Under the pieces are notes generated by a model. It was not told the DNA's origin and did no database searches. It was given only the letters and a program-made list of their open reading frames with translations. Shown one piece after another: positions 1-11,603 of a DNA stretch of 64,000 bases. Each line of letters starts with the position of its first letter. The first letter of the stretch is position 1. The stretch comes from Prototheca cutis (lineage: Eukaryota > Chlorophyta > Trebouxiophyceae > Chlorellales > Chlorellaceae). The position numbers were made by a program, and so were the translations under genes. The DNA lies in NCBI GenBank assembly GCA_002897115.2, contig BCIH01000002.1, positions 1,449,234 to 1,513,233 of the forward strand, in the 5' to 3' direction.

Positions 1-401
1 CGCGGCCAGGACCTCAAGCAAGGGCCCGCCGCCAAGCCCGCTACTGGTGGGGGCGGGGGGGCTGACGGCGGCATGCCGCCGGGGGACATGGAACTGGTCG
101 CCACTGCTTCTGCGACCGCAGGTGCCAATGCTGGCAGCCTGGCCCATGGGGCTTCGGCTGGAACGGGAACCACCTCGGCAATGCCGGGCATGTCTAGCCA
201 TGGCGGGATCCCGCAGGGATCTGCACAACCAATAATTGAAGACCGGGGACAACGCCTGCCGGGGACTGCCGGGCCATCGATTGCGGTGCTGGATGCGACC
301 GTCAGCGACGCCGAGACGGGCGCATTGCACAGCGCCCGTCGCTCCGCCAGCCACTCCCACTTCAGGACACGCAGCGAAGTGGGCGCCACGGCCGTCGTGA
401 G
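1..401 (+). CDS. Partial exon of an unidentified gene entering from the left
   Basis: The frame is open from base 1 and ends at a good splice donor (AG|GTGAGTG at 401/402, phase 2), so this looks like an internal exon of a gene that begins outside the window. The encoded stretch of about 133 residues is rich in Gly, Ala, Ser and Thr, begins RGQDLKQGPAAKPATG and ends with a Ser/Arg-rich segment (LHSARRSASHSHFRTRSE). It has no recognisable domain and is probably disordered. The exons at 1516-2582 lie on the same strand and could be the 3' end of the same gene, but I could not place a convincing connecting exon. The function is unknown. Confidence 0.45.
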
Positions 402-1515
402 GTGAGTGTCAGCTGACAAGCTGTGGGTGGGTGTACATGTAGGTATGTGTATGCATGGGCGGATGCATGTGGGTGTCGTGCACACGCACAAGCGCCACGG
501 AGACGTGCGTGTGCTTCATCATGCAAGCATGTCTCATGACCAGCAAACCCCATCACACCACCATGCGCAGGGACGAGAACGGACTGGCCGCTGCCTCCAA
601 CCTGGCCCCCCGACGGCCGCCGCCGACCGCCGGGTCCCCCCAGCAGCAGAGCTCTGTCTGCACCATCACATGACCGTGAGCCATGCATTGCAGTATGCCG
701 CACTCGCGTGCCGCGCTTGCGTCCGGCCAGGGGAAGACCGGTGGGAAGCAGCGCAAAGGGATGTGCTCGATGCTCATGACCAAACCCTTTCCCTCCCGCA
801 TGGCCGTCGCTTTGGTTGTCTTGCTCTCCATTGCCTGCTTGGCCTCCGTTTCGACCGTTACTCCCCGCTCGATTGCCCTTGCAATGAGTGATCGAACGGC
901 GTGATCCCGAGGACTTGAGATCTTCCTTACAATGAAGCCAAAAATACTCTTGAACCACTGCTGAGACTTGGCCGCAGATTCCCAGTCCTGGACCTCCTTT
1001 GCTTGGCCCACCCTGTGGCGGCGACAGCCTGGAACCCTCCACCGGCTTCTTGACGTGCCTTTTGGTGCCACCTGTAAATGGCCACTGTGGGAGTCCTGGG
1101 AGGGCTCTGGCTTCGGGAGCGTCCTGCTCTAGTGTGATGGTGAAGCCGAGCACCGCATTGACAGAGTGTCCCACACGAGGATTCCAAGGGAACTGTGGCA
1201 GTGCTTCATGGACTGCTGGGTCCGAGAAACGCCATTGGGCACATGGTGCTATATTCAATGGCCAGATGCAAATGAAAAGTGTTTAGATCACCCGGCCACA
1301 AGCACCCAGGATCCAGTGCCCCACGGACGATGTCGGCGATGTAGTGAAATGGGCGCCACGTATGCAAATCTCGCGATGACGGATCCCCCCGCCCCTCAGA
1401 TCAAGCGCACGTTCCCCGGCTTGATAACCATCGCCCGGCGCCATAGCGAGTGATCACCGGACAGGCCGTCTCCAGCTGCGATCGCGTTGACCGGGTGCAG
1501 CCGACATTCGCGAGG
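402..1515. other. Intron or intergenic stretch, no supported gene
   Basis: This probably holds intron sequence of the gene at the left edge and/or the upstream region of the gene that follows. Minus-strand open frames exist here (553-1071 and 362-1258), but they show no family signature and are not called. Confidence 0.4.
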
Positions 1516-2582
1516 ATGCTTCCCATGAGACTCCCCACCGGCACGGCCAGCGTGGCCGTGTGGCGGGCCCTTCGGGCTTACCATCCCGGCGCTGCTGGCG
1601 CGCGCCGCGTTGAGATGCCAGCAAAGGACAAGTCGGAAGACAAGGAGTCGTCGAAGCAGGCTTTCCCCGTGGACAAGACGGGCGATCGCCCAATGTCCCA
1701 GGATCCGAGGGTGAAGGTTTTCCGGGAGCTGGGATCCAGCCTGAACGAGCCCACCTACCTGGGCAACTCCATGTCCGGTACGCAATGCTGTGCGGGATGG
1801 AGGTCCTGTACTTTATGGAGTGCGCGGAAACCGCAGCAGACCTGACCTGCCATTGGATCCCGGGAGGTGGTCTCCCCCCAGAGCTAGGGTCTGCCGTAAG
1901 CAGTTGATGATCTGCAGCCTGCGCACTTGTCCACCGCCCAACCCACGCACCCTGCAGACGGAATGTACGAGCGGGCGAACCCGCGCTTCACGTACAGCTC
2001 GCTGTCAGACCCCATGGACGGCTTTCTGCAAGTATGATGTTTTGGGGTCTTGGGCGTGACGCATGCCATGGCTCCGGTGTGCTGCTCATGACTGTGGAGC
2101 CTATGCCTCCCAGCACGCCCGCTTCCGCCCCACACAAAAACATGCATGTGACGCTGCCACTGATGCAGAATTCCCTGTCGGGCGACTCCAACTACCAGCT
2201 GCCGGCGGCGCTCCAGAGCCGGCGTGGTCTCCGCGGACAGGTCTGGCGGTCGATACGGGGGTGATGGAGCCGCTCTGTCTTGTGATGCGATCGTTGCAAG
2301 CATCATGAAAGAGCATGTCTGTTTGACAAAGGAGAAGCACCATGTTTGCAACAATCTGTTTGTTGGGCCGTCGCTCGGTGGTGATGCCTCGTCCCCAGGC
2401 CGCCACAACACCTGCCTCACCCACCCACCCTCTTGTCTGATTAACAACACCCCATGCAGGGCATTCTGGCGGCGCGGTCCCGACCCACGATGCAGCGCAT
2501 CGTGGTAAGGACCTCCATCCACGATGTGGAGTACCTAGGCAACAGCTACAGCGACGCCGAGTACACGCCACAGCGGCGCTGA
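1516..2582 (+). CDS. Unidentified short Ser-rich protein, four exons
   Basis: The proposed exons are 1516-1777, 1958-2031, 2169-2240 and 2460-2582. All junctions are GT-AG and keep phase (1, 0, 0), and the stop is TGA. Starting at ATG 1516 gives 176 residues; the in-frame ATG at 1615 gives 143. The 1516 start adds a basic Ala/Arg-rich leader that could be an organelle transit peptide. Tyr-Leu-Gly-Asn-Ser occurs twice, once at the end of exon 1 (NEPTYLGNSMS) and once near the C-terminus (VEYLGNSYSDAEY), which suggests a short duplicated motif, perhaps a docking or phosphorylation site. The middle is polar and Ser-rich (FTYSSLSDPMDGF). I do not recognise a family. It may be the 3' part of the gene whose exon occupies 1-401. 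Confidence 0.55.
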
Positions 2583-2954
2583 TGCGCCTGGCAGCCCTGA
2601 CGTCTGGGGGGCGACGACGCGGGCCTGACCAGGCGGGTATGCCGGCCTCCGTCCATGCCTGCCGCTGGAATGCCAGGCGGACGGGGACGATCCCCGAAAG
2701 CACCAATCAACCAAAATACAAAGTCATGCATGCCCCGGGTCGCAGCCCAGTTTTTGGTAGCGGAACGTGGCGGCAGTGGCCGTCTGCGCCGTGTATTGGG
2801 GTGATGTTGACCATGGGCAGGGCTGTCCCCCGGAACCCGAACGGCTCCAGACCACTGGCTCATCAATCAATTTCTAGGACGACACGGAACGCTCTCCTGA
2901 GCTCATTGGATGCCTTTCATTGTTAAAGAGTAGCAAGTGGCGCGAAGAGGCATA

Positions 2955-3317
2955 CCATGCAGGGCAAAAATAATGCAACCAGCTCAGCCAGCAACAGCGC
3001 CACATCACCCCGGGGGTTGCTGGGCATCACTGATGGCCGAAAATTTTCACACTCTGCAGGGCAATAGGAAGGTGGACCACCTCAATGATGGACCACCGAG
3101 TTGCAACAAGTGTCGTGCCAGGCTCAATTCCCAGGACCTTCTAAAACCTCTTTGCACGACCTGCGCCTTGGTGCCAAGAAGGAACCCAACCCATCCTCTG
3201 AGCGACGCGGCCAGGGAATGCGGTCCAACAGGCATTTTGTTTGGAACCCATGCCCTTGCTGTGCAGGTGGGGAGTGGACGAATCTCGAGAAGGTTTCATC
3301 ATTTTTGCCCTGCACGG
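2955..3317. mobile_element. Non-autonomous TIR element, copy 1 (363 bp, TA-flanked)
   Basis: The element is bounded by 21-bp terminal inverted repeats at 2955-2975 and 3297-3317. The shared core is TGCAGGGCAAAAATRATG, read inward from both ends. TA dinucleotides flank it at 2953-2954 and 3318-3319, as expected for Tc1/mariner-type insertion. A second copy lies at 15765-16358: both arms align almost base for base (the 2958-3096 arm with 15768-15903, and the 3177-3300 arm with 16213-16341). Copy 1 has no intact ORF, and the centre is much shorter than in copy 2, so it is an internally deleted, MITE-like derivative. Confidence 0.85.
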
Positions 3318-3493
3318 TACAGGTCAAGTGGGAGGGGAAGCAAGCAAGGCTAATACAGATGAATGAGCACGAGCAGGCAGCCAAGCAGGGTGGCCTGATA
3401 GGCCGGAGTCGCACGGCCGCAGTGCGATAAACACTGCTCACACAGCAGCAGTCTCAGGCACGGCGTGGCATTCATTCATTCCACTGCAGTGTT

Positions 3494-4827
3494 TCAGCAG
3501 TGAATAACGGCAGTGGCGGCGCTGCGGGCCACGACGCGGGCGGCGGCCATGAGCAGGCCCGCCAGCTGGAGTTGGTGGGCCACCAGGAAGCCATAGGCGT
3601 CGGCGTGGCCCTGCTGCAGGGCGGCCAGGGCCCGCTCGGCGTCTGCGGAGCTCATGGCGCCCAACCGAGCGCCGCCAAGGGCACCATCCCCGGCGCCGCA
3701 AGGCTCGGCAGGGTCAGCGCATCCCAGTCCAGTGTAGGCGCTGGAGACTGCATCGTCGTCATCGAGCTCATCGACCAGTCCAGCTGGGTGGCCGTCCAAT
3801 CGGCAGCTGGCAATGCGTCCGGACAGAACCAGTCCGGTGGGAGCAGCTTCCGCGTGGCTTCTTCCAGCCATGTCTCTGTCGCCGCCTCCTCCCAGGCACT
3901 GGGAGCCGGAGCTACAGCACTCGGGCTCGCCACAGGCTGCGGCACGCGGACAAACCCCCTCGTCGCCTGCGCCGGCCGACGCGACGAACGATGCACCCGA
4001 GCCCGTCGAGGAGGCGGGCCCGTCCAGCCGCGTCGGCAGCTCCTCCAGCAGCGCCGGGTCAAGCAACGGCGGTGGTGCGTCGAGCGTCCAGCCCGAGACC
4101 GAGCCGGATACAGCCGGCGTCGCCCCGCGTGCCGTGGCCGCCAACCGCCGTCGCCGAGCGTTATGCCGGTCGAGCTGCCGCCGGCACGACCGCCGCGTGC
4201 CATCAAAATCGGTCAGAGGGTGCGCCAGGCCGCAGCGCTGGCAGTACCGCACCACGGCACCCTGCATGGTGGTGACAGGCAGGGGGAGTTTGGTTTTGGC
4301 GAACAGGCTCTGGCCATCGCCCCCAGCATCCAGCCTGCAACGACCAACCACCACCACCATTCAGATACCCACATTGCGATGGAATGTCTGGCACTTGCTG
4401 TGCTCCATGCAGATGTGGTTGCGCTGGTAGTAGAACGGCAGGGCGGTCAGGTCGGCACCGCAGGCATCGGCCTGGCACTTGCCCTTGCCAAAGAGCCTGG
4501 GCCGGGGACCCCTGCTGCCGCGTGCGCCGCGCGACCGGCATTCGGAGGCCTGGGAATGGGCCTGGGAATCCCGAGAGGATATCTGAGGAGAGGGCCGGGG
4601 CGGGGGTTGGAGGTCGGCATTACAGCGTCAGGGGTCCACGCGCCGCGTACGGACACAGCTACCCCCACTCTGCACCGGGGCCATCGCGACCATCGTCTGG
4701 GGGTTTGTCGACCCTAAAACGCCTCACCCCCACTTACATGGTCCGAAACATGCTGGTGAATGGAGCTGGTGCAGCTGTCCATGCTCAAGTTGGCCCAGTC
4801 GGGCAGGGGTGCTTGCAGGGAGGACAT
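3494..4827 (-). CDS. SBP-box (SQUAMOSA promoter-binding) transcription factor
   Basis: The exons, in transcript order, are 4827-4738, 4582-4373 and 4261-3494. All junctions are GT-AG and phase 0, giving 355 residues. The SBP zinc-finger domain spans about residues 67-140 and crosses the second intron. It starts KGKCQADACGADL, continues through YYQRNHICMEHSKCQ and RYCQRCGLAHPLTDFDGTRR, and ends in a basic segment SCRRQLDRHNARRRR that doubles as nuclear localisation signal. This supplies the two Cys/His zinc sites typical of the family, which binds GTAC-core DNA in green plants and algae. The 40 N-terminal residues and the long C-terminal region are low complexity (Ala, Gly, Ser, and an acidic VDELDDDDAV patch), a plausible activation region. 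The target genes are unknown. It is divergent from the diacylglycerol kinase gene. Confidence 0.9.
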
Positions 4828-5772
4828 GGTCCGAGGAATGCGGGGGGGCTCACAGTGCCTCCGCGATGATGACTCTGCTACTGCAGCAGAATGGTACAGA
4901 TGCGTGATGCCCAAATCAGGCAAAAATGATGGTGGGCAGTCCGCGCAGAGGCGCTTTGAGGAGTGCCAGAACCGCGGTAGAATCGCGTCTGGAACGACTT
5001 GCTGGTGCTCGGAATCCTTGGATTGGGGGTTGCCGTCAGACGCGGTGCTCCAAACCCTCCAGTTCACCCCTTGCATAGCGTACGCAGAAGCAGATCTGTG
5101 ATGGCTTGAAAAGGCATTTCATGGATGAGCATGCGCCTGACACATGACGCAGAGAGACTTCCAACCACCTTCAGCGCGAGCCGCTGGCGGGTGCACCAAC
5201 CATCACCCCGTTGCAGCTGGTAAGGAGAACGGCAGCAACCCACGTCGCAGAACTGAACTTGATTCCACTGCATCGTTCCCCGGGCTCTTTCCAGACTGTT
5301 CCATGTTGGCTTTTCCAAATGTTTGACTTGGTGTGTTGCATGGCATCTTCGATATTGTCAATGCATCCACTGGAGATGGGCATGCATTGCTCATAAGCAA
5401 GCTCATCACATTATGGATGGATATGTGGAGTTGAAATCAATGCATGCGATGGTGCACGCGCACAGGGGTGGTAATCTGTGGAGGCCCTGTGCGGTTCAGT
5501 TTTGAGCAGGCGGAGTTCGTGTTTTGAAGCCCGCCAGGCACGAAGGCATAATACTCCAGCAAGCAGCCATGGCAAGCGCTCGTCTAATTCTGCATGGCCC
5601 ATTTCGAGGTTTTACAGTCCATCATGCCATCGGCATGGAGGGAGAACGGGCCTGACCGATTGCATATCAGTTTCGTAATGAGCACGCCGGCAGCATAGTG
5701 AAACCCTGCCCAGGGGACGGGACCCCCTGCATCCTCCTCGTCGCCATCGCGGCAAGGCGCCCTGCTCCCCCC
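4828..5772. promoter_or_regulatory. Divergent upstream region between SBP factor and DGK
   Basis: These 945 bases separate two head-to-head genes and must hold both 5' UTRs and promoters. I see no convincing ORF and no clear TATA box or repeat in it. Confidence 0.4.
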
Positions 5773-8700
5773 ATGTCCAATCTGGGTATTTGCGTGCCTC
5801 CATGGGTGTGTCAATCGTGGTTGGTGTCGCTGCTGGCCGCCCCGATCGCCCGAATGGCGACACGGCTGTGCATGGCCCTGGGGCTGCCCGGCTGCAGCGC
5901 AGTGGCGGGCCAGGTGGCCGGGTGCCGGGGTCCCTGGGGCACCGCCTTCTTCCCCGCGGCCGTGCTCTGCCTCTCCGCCCTCACCCTGGCCGTGCTGGGC
6001 ATGGCAGCCTGGGAACTGGTCCACATCCTGCGCAGCGAGCGGGGCCGCAGCGCCGCATGGACCGCAGGCGCTGCGTTGGCTGTTGCACGTCGAAAACGAC
6101 TTGCTGATGCCCCCGGCACTCGTGATGCCGACGTGGCATGCAGATCTATTACACCAGACAGCGATCCAGGTGCCGCCGCAGCGCCTGTCCCCGCCGCCCC
6201 TGATACACCCCTACCCCTGCCGCCCCCACATGCCTGGCGGCGGCTGGAGCTCCCCCACCGGCACGACCAGGTCCTGTACTGCTGCGGCTGCTTGGACGCG
6301 CTGGGCGCGCCGAGGCTCGTTCGAGGCGCGGCGTGCTGCGCGCTGTGCGGCGCCGTGGCGCACGACGCCTGTGCCCGGGCTGGGACGCCGGGACCCTGCC
6401 GGCCACTGTGCCGAGGGCACAAGGGTCACTGGTGGCGCGTCCCCGGAACCATCCTCCGCACTGATGTCCTGGTGCGGTAACTGGTTGTAATGGTGGTTTG
6501 TGTGCGTGCGTGCGTGTTTTAGGGCGGGGGGAAACGCAAATCATCACGCCACGTATCATTCTTTCTTTCCAATCGACGACCGCTTTGGTAGGACGAGGGC
6601 CTGGATGGTCCCCGTTCCTGCTCTCTGTGTGGTGATGCCTGCGTGCTGGCACCCGTCGCTCCCGAGCCCAGTTGGCAGTGTGGGCTATGCGGGGCCGCTG
6701 TGCACGTGGGGTGCTGGGCCCAGGCTGCAAGGAGAGACACGCCCGAGTTGGCCGGTGAAATTGAACAACTCCTACAGGACCAAGCCGGCGAGTGTTGTGG
6801 AGGTGTTGCCTCTGTGTGTGTGGGAGGGGGTGGGGGGGGGGGGGGGGGTTGCCGCCAGAGTCTGTAAACCAGCATTGATCGTTGTGGCGTGTATGCACTG
6901 CATGTATTCTGCAGCGAGGGGGTTAAGAGGCAGATCTGGATGCAAAGCGCGCATGCATGCCACCCCGCTCCATGCGTGCAGAGATGCCGGACGTTGAAGC
7001 TCAGGAGAATGACGGCCCAGTGCCTTCTGGTGCGCGTGTGTGGGTGCAATTTGGTGGACACTCGTGGACGGCAGTTTTGGTGCCGCCCGTAAAGGTGGTC
7101 CAGTCTTTGATGGAGGCAATCGTGGCAGTGCAGTCGGGTCGCACATGCAGCATGTTGGGGCCCATGCTTCCTCACCCGGGATACTCCAATACAGACTCAA
7201 GCCTTCCTTGTGAGCCCTGGTTTCGAAGCGTATCCATGCGCATCATCCTCCGAACCCCCTGCTACCAATGTACAACCCCTGCTCGACCGATGCACGCCGC
7301 AGACACCGAGTCTGAGCAGGAGGAGTTGGTGGACGAAGCGCAACTGCGCGCGTGGCAGCTGCTCCGGCGCCGGCACCGCGTGGCGCTGGCAGCAGCCAAT
7401 TTGGTCGATGGCTGCGTCCCTGGCGGCCCTGGGTCAGCGGCAGTGCTGCCCCACGAGGCCGTCACCTGGTTCGGCGGTGGGGTGGATGCAGTACCCGAGA
7501 AGAAAGCGCGGCGGGGTAGGCATTGGTGGGAGCACCGCGGCGCACGGCGCGGCAGCAGCTCTTCTAGTGCCACACTGCGCCGGGAGGCTTTTGTGATAGA
7601 TGGCGACGCAGTCCCGCTGGGCTGCCGACCCGTGCTGGTGTTCGTCAACGCGCGGTCGGGCGCGCAGGCTGGTACTGCACTGCAGAATCGGCTCCTCCGA
7701 AAACTGCACCCGCTGCAGGTCGTGGCTCTGCCCGAGGAAGACCCCGTCGCCGCGTTCCGCGCTTTCCTCCACGTGCCCCGCATGCGCGTGCTCGTGGTCG
7801 GCGGTGACGGCACGGTCTCCTGGATCCTGTCCGCGCTCGATGCCACGCGGGGGACTGGTGGTGCAAATGGCACTCAATATGGTGGTGGTGGAGCTCGTGG
7901 GGAGGGTTTGCCGAGTGCGAGCGCCGGGCACGCCGCGCAACCACCGACCGCGACCCGGGGCCGGTCGCCGTCGCCCGGGGCCACCGGAGGCCCAGACGAC
8001 GGCGCGTGGCAGGCGCCACCCGTGGCGGTCGTCCCGCTGGGCACGGGCAACGACCTGGCCAGAGTGTTGGGCTGGGGCGGGGGCTCGGCGGCCTGGGCTG
8101 CCGCGCCAGCGGGCACGCTGCTGCAGGAGGTCGAGGACGCCGCCCCTGTGTTCATGGACCGCTGGAGCCTTTGCCATGTTGTGGGGGAGGATCAGGAGCA
8201 GGTGGAGGATGCGAAGGACAAGATCTGTTCTGAACAGGGCCCGACCGCCGGCGACCGGACGCCTGCTCCTGCTTCCAACCAACCTCCGGGCCCCGTTCCC
8301 ATGTTGCCCCACAAAGCAATGACGAATTATTTGGGTGTGGGGACGGACGCTGGCGTGGCGCTGCAGTTTCATCGCCTGCGTGAGTGGTGGCCGTCCCTGT
8401 TTGGCAGCCAGGTGGGCAACAAGGCGCTGTACGCGGGGTTGGCTGCCCGGCACCTGCTGCAGGCCCGGCCGCACGACGTTGCGCGGGACGTGGTTGTGGT
8501 AGCCGACGGCCGGCGGCTGGAGCTGCCAGCGGGGGTGCAGGGTCTGGTCGCGCTCAACATCAACTCCTTCATGGGTGGCGTTGATCTCTGGTCGGGCGGG
8601 CGCAGGTTCCCGGGGGGAAGTGCGGATGATCCCCAGCCCCAGCGCCTCTGGGACGGCCGACTCGAGGTGTGTGGGCGAGGTGTTGGGTGGTGTGTGCAGT

Positions 8701-9361
8701 GGAATGAAGCACAGTGGGGTGACGAGGATGGGCTTTTGAGCGCAGTCCCAATCAATAATTGCACAGCTGGCGGCGGTCTTTGGCATCTGGCACCTGGGCA
8801 GGCTGCAAATTGGACTGGACTCGGCGGTGCAACTGGGACAGTTCTCCACGCTGACCGTCACCCTGCTCAGGCCAATGCCCATCCAGGTGTGTGGGTGGAG
8901 TTGAACTGCTTTGGCATTCTTCAGAAGAAATTCCCATCCTGTGACCAACGCGGAAATCGCCGTCACTACATCTATCAAAAGGTCGACGGCGAGGCCTCGA
9001 ACCACCCGGCGGGCACGTTTGTGGTGCGGGCGGCAGCACAGGTCCTCATGCTGCGTCGTATTCACCCGGCCCTGGCCTCGGTCGTCAAGGTAAGCGACGT
9101 GCTGAAGATCTGCGATGCGTAATGCCGCCTGGGGATCCCTGACGATTGCCTCATCCAGCTCCAGGGAGTGCGAGGACTGCCAGGGACTGCCAGTGCATCC
9201 CAAACCCCACTTCCACGTTCACACCTTACCAAAAGGCGGCGGAGAATGTGCTGGATGCGAGCCTGGCCAAGGGCGTCATCACGCGACGCCAGCACAGCCG
9301 GCTCCGCGCTGCCATGTTCACCGAGCTCCAAGACAAGCTCACGCCGGGGGAGGAGGAGTAG
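5773..9361 (+). CDS. Diacylglycerol kinase, membrane-anchored, two C1 domains
   Basis: The exons are 5773-6471, 6592-6754, 6982-8666, 8767-8886, 8982-9089 and 9236-9361 (about 966 residues, phases consistent). It phosphorylates diacylglycerol to phosphatidic acid. The order is: N-terminal hydrophobic segment (about residues 60-90, FFPAAVLCLSALTLAVLG), C1a (starting HAWRRLELPH), C1b (split by intron 1, CSLCGDACV then QCGLCGAAVHVGC), the catalytic domain with VVGGDGTVSWIL and VVPLGTGNDLARVL, and the DAGK accessory domain (TNYLGVGTDAGVAL; WHLGRLQIGLDSA; VDGEASNHPAG). A TM-C1-C1-catalytic layout matches the plant DGK1/2 cluster. Oddities are a roughly 70-residue Gly/Pro/Ser insertion between the GGDGT and GTGND motifs, and another low-complexity loop after the catalytic half. 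An intron near 7092-7300 inside the long third exon cannot be excluded. The start at ATG 5773 is the first Met of the frame. Confidence 0.9.
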
Positions 9362-10582
9362 CCCCCTCTGCTGTGGTGGCCCTGATTCAACATTCTGCCA
9401 ATCTCCAATGCCATCCCTGGACTATACACACACCCTCCCTCTGTGAAAGTCCTTTCTTACTCTGTTCTCTCGAACAACCAGGGGTTGCCGTGTGCTTGTT
9501 CTTGCTCCGCTGGCTTGGCCACCGACGGGCCCTGTTCAATCCTTGTAAACGATGATCTGAAAACTGTTGCACCTGCGGGCAACTCTCTGTATCATTTGTA
9601 CCTGTTTCTTCTGTGCAGATACTCTCCCGGAACAGTGCTTGTGGTAAAGCTGCGTACTGAAATCAGGCTGGATGACGGACCCGTCAGTATGCTTGGTGAT
9701 GGACCCCGCGCCACCTGTTCTTTTGGGCGGCGCTCCAGCGGCAGTCTGGCCTGCTTTGTGGTCGTATTGGGACGGACCTGGCAGGAACACCGTTTTCCGG
9801 GTCTGGTGAACACTCAAATGCGCACATTATACATCGATGAATCAATATCACAAGCAACACTCTCCAGTCGCCTACTGGCGGGAGCCGGATCATCGCGTGG
9901 TGGGACTCGCACTTGTTGTCGGAATCGTACTGCTGGGATTGTCCGCATTGCGGCAGAACCAACAGCGTTCAAGGTCCTAACCTGCATCAAGAGTTCTTTC
10001 GAACTTTGGCATGCGCACCCTTCAGACATCGAGCGGGCCATCCTGCCGTTTTCGAACTAGCCACGATCGTATGTGGCGACGGGCCGTGTGGTAGCGACTG
10101 CTGGACGTGCACGCAGCTCGGACAGATCCGACTCCCAAATCGGGACCACCCACAAGTATTTGTGAGATTCGCAGTGTAGGTCGCACCTGATCACTGGATC
10201 GCATTGTACGGTGCGCCCCTGACACTGAGGCCAGCCGCCAGGTTGAGAAGCCCAACGAAATCGGAACATGCGTGCGAGTTCATGGTACCTGTGGGACTGA
10301 TCCATCTGCCGTAGGTTTGATCCATAAATCAAGCAACTGAAACTCCAATCGATGATCTCCAGTTTTCTGTGCATAGGTGCGACCGAGTTCGGGTTGGCGG
10401 CGCACCCGAGGAAGCAGTTCGGGTTCAGGCAGCCACATCCCCAGCCCTTTTCCGTCCACAGCTCTTCGCGCAGAAGATATCAAGCAACCTATTGGGATTC
10501 ACAATCAAATGAAATGATGGGACAATAAACAAAGTGTGCAATGCCTGCAGGAAACCACACCCTTGAAAGGGCGGCCAGCCCC
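9362..10582. other. Intergenic region between convergent DGK and SirB genes
   Basis: About 1.2 kb between two convergent 3' ends. An open frame at 9443-10060 (+) has no recognisable motif, and the base composition is less GC-rich than in the genes. I call nothing here. Confidence 0.4.
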
Positions 10583-11318
10583 TCACTCTTCCTCATCCTC
10601 CTGGGCTTCCTGGAACCGCTGTGCCAGCACGCTGACCACGAGTGGGTGTGACCCCAAGGGGTCTGCAAGGCTCCATACGATGTCAGGGTATGCATACGCG
10701 GCCTTGCGCACCAGGTAAGGAATGTCCTTGGACATGTGGCGTCCGGGCCCAAGAAAGTAAGGGACGATCACAATTCTCCATGCGCCCTGCTCCACGCACC
10801 GCGCCACAGCATCCTCAAACGTTGGCTTGGCCAGCTCCATGTGCGCCACCTCGACGATGTTACAGCCTGTCTCACTCCTGCGAGCCATCGGGTCCCATTG
10901 GAAAGGGTCGCAAGAGCTGCCCATACATTGCGGGGTGACCGACCCTGCCAACCTACCACTCACAAGCATCCTCCTGTAGCATACACAGTGCCCACCGTGA
11001 TGCACACCTAAAGGAGTCGGCGACCTCCTCGAGCAGCTCGTTGGCGGCCCATAGTCTGGACCCGTGGTCGATCAGGATGGCTGCCCAGCCTTCCTCATAC
11101 TCCGGAGCCGGCTCCCAGGTCTCCTCTGTCCCAACGTCCTGCCGTGAGGANCCCAGGGATGAGCTGTTTGGAGACCTCCGCCGCACGCATGTGTGCCGCG
11201 TAGGCGCTTCCAGAGACCGCGATCGGGGGCCCGGGGTGTACGCCACAAAGGTCGGGTTCTGCTGCACGGGAACGGGTAGACGAGACGGCGGACGCAACCA
11301 GCAGTGCACTCCTTTCAT
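10583..11318 (-). CDS. SIRB: Sirohydrochlorin ferrochelatase, plastid
   Basis: The exons are 11318-11008 and 10877-10583 (GT-AG, phase 2), giving 201 residues. It inserts iron into sirohydrochlorin to make siroheme, the cofactor of nitrite and sulfite reductases. The single-CbiX-domain short form, as in plants, is visible: WAAILIDHGSR, then SETGCNIVEVAHMELAKP, VIVPYFLGPGRHMSKDIP and LADPLGSHPL. The His of DHGSR, of AHMELA and of PGRH are the conserved metal/substrate positions. About 70 basic, Ser/Pro-rich N-terminal residues before the domain fit a chloroplast transit peptide. The start is ATG 11318, since the frame upstream offers only TTG. One N at 11151 falls in the transit region. The C-terminus is acidic (AQEDEEE). 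No neighbour is in the same pathway, although an APS kinase of sulfate activation lies 12 kb away. Confidence 0.92.
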
Positions 11319-11603
11319 TGCTAAATGCAAAAAGATTATTCCATGAACATCAATTCACTCGCCTGCGTGCGAGTTGGTTTTGGCGCTGCGAGATCGGTCG
11401 AGCTCAGTGGAATTGCAATTTTGTAATCATACGGTGGGGCCAGGTTACGATTCCAGGGCGCACCCCACAGCAGCGCCCGCTCTACACCGGGGAGAGGAGG
11501 CGCCACACGAGGATACCGAGCAACAAAGGACCTTGGTATTGCCTCACAGCACGCGTTCAATGGTACTGTTCCGCTGATCAGGGCCAGCGGAGTATCTTGG
11601 TGA
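11319..11603. other. Short gap between SirB and the Fanzor-type remnant
   Basis: Under 300 bases, with no ORF of interest and no terminal repeat that would mark the right end of the neighbouring mobile remnant. Confidence 0.4.

Noticed and set aside
362..1258. Long minus-strand open frames (to 298 residues)
   Set aside because: Composition is Arg/His/Gly-rich, no domain or splice support, and frames of this length are common by chance at this GC content.
7434..9203. 589-residue minus-strand frame
   Set aside because: It is antisense to the diacylglycerol kinase catalytic exon, whose motifs are unmistakable; a GC-rich shadow frame.
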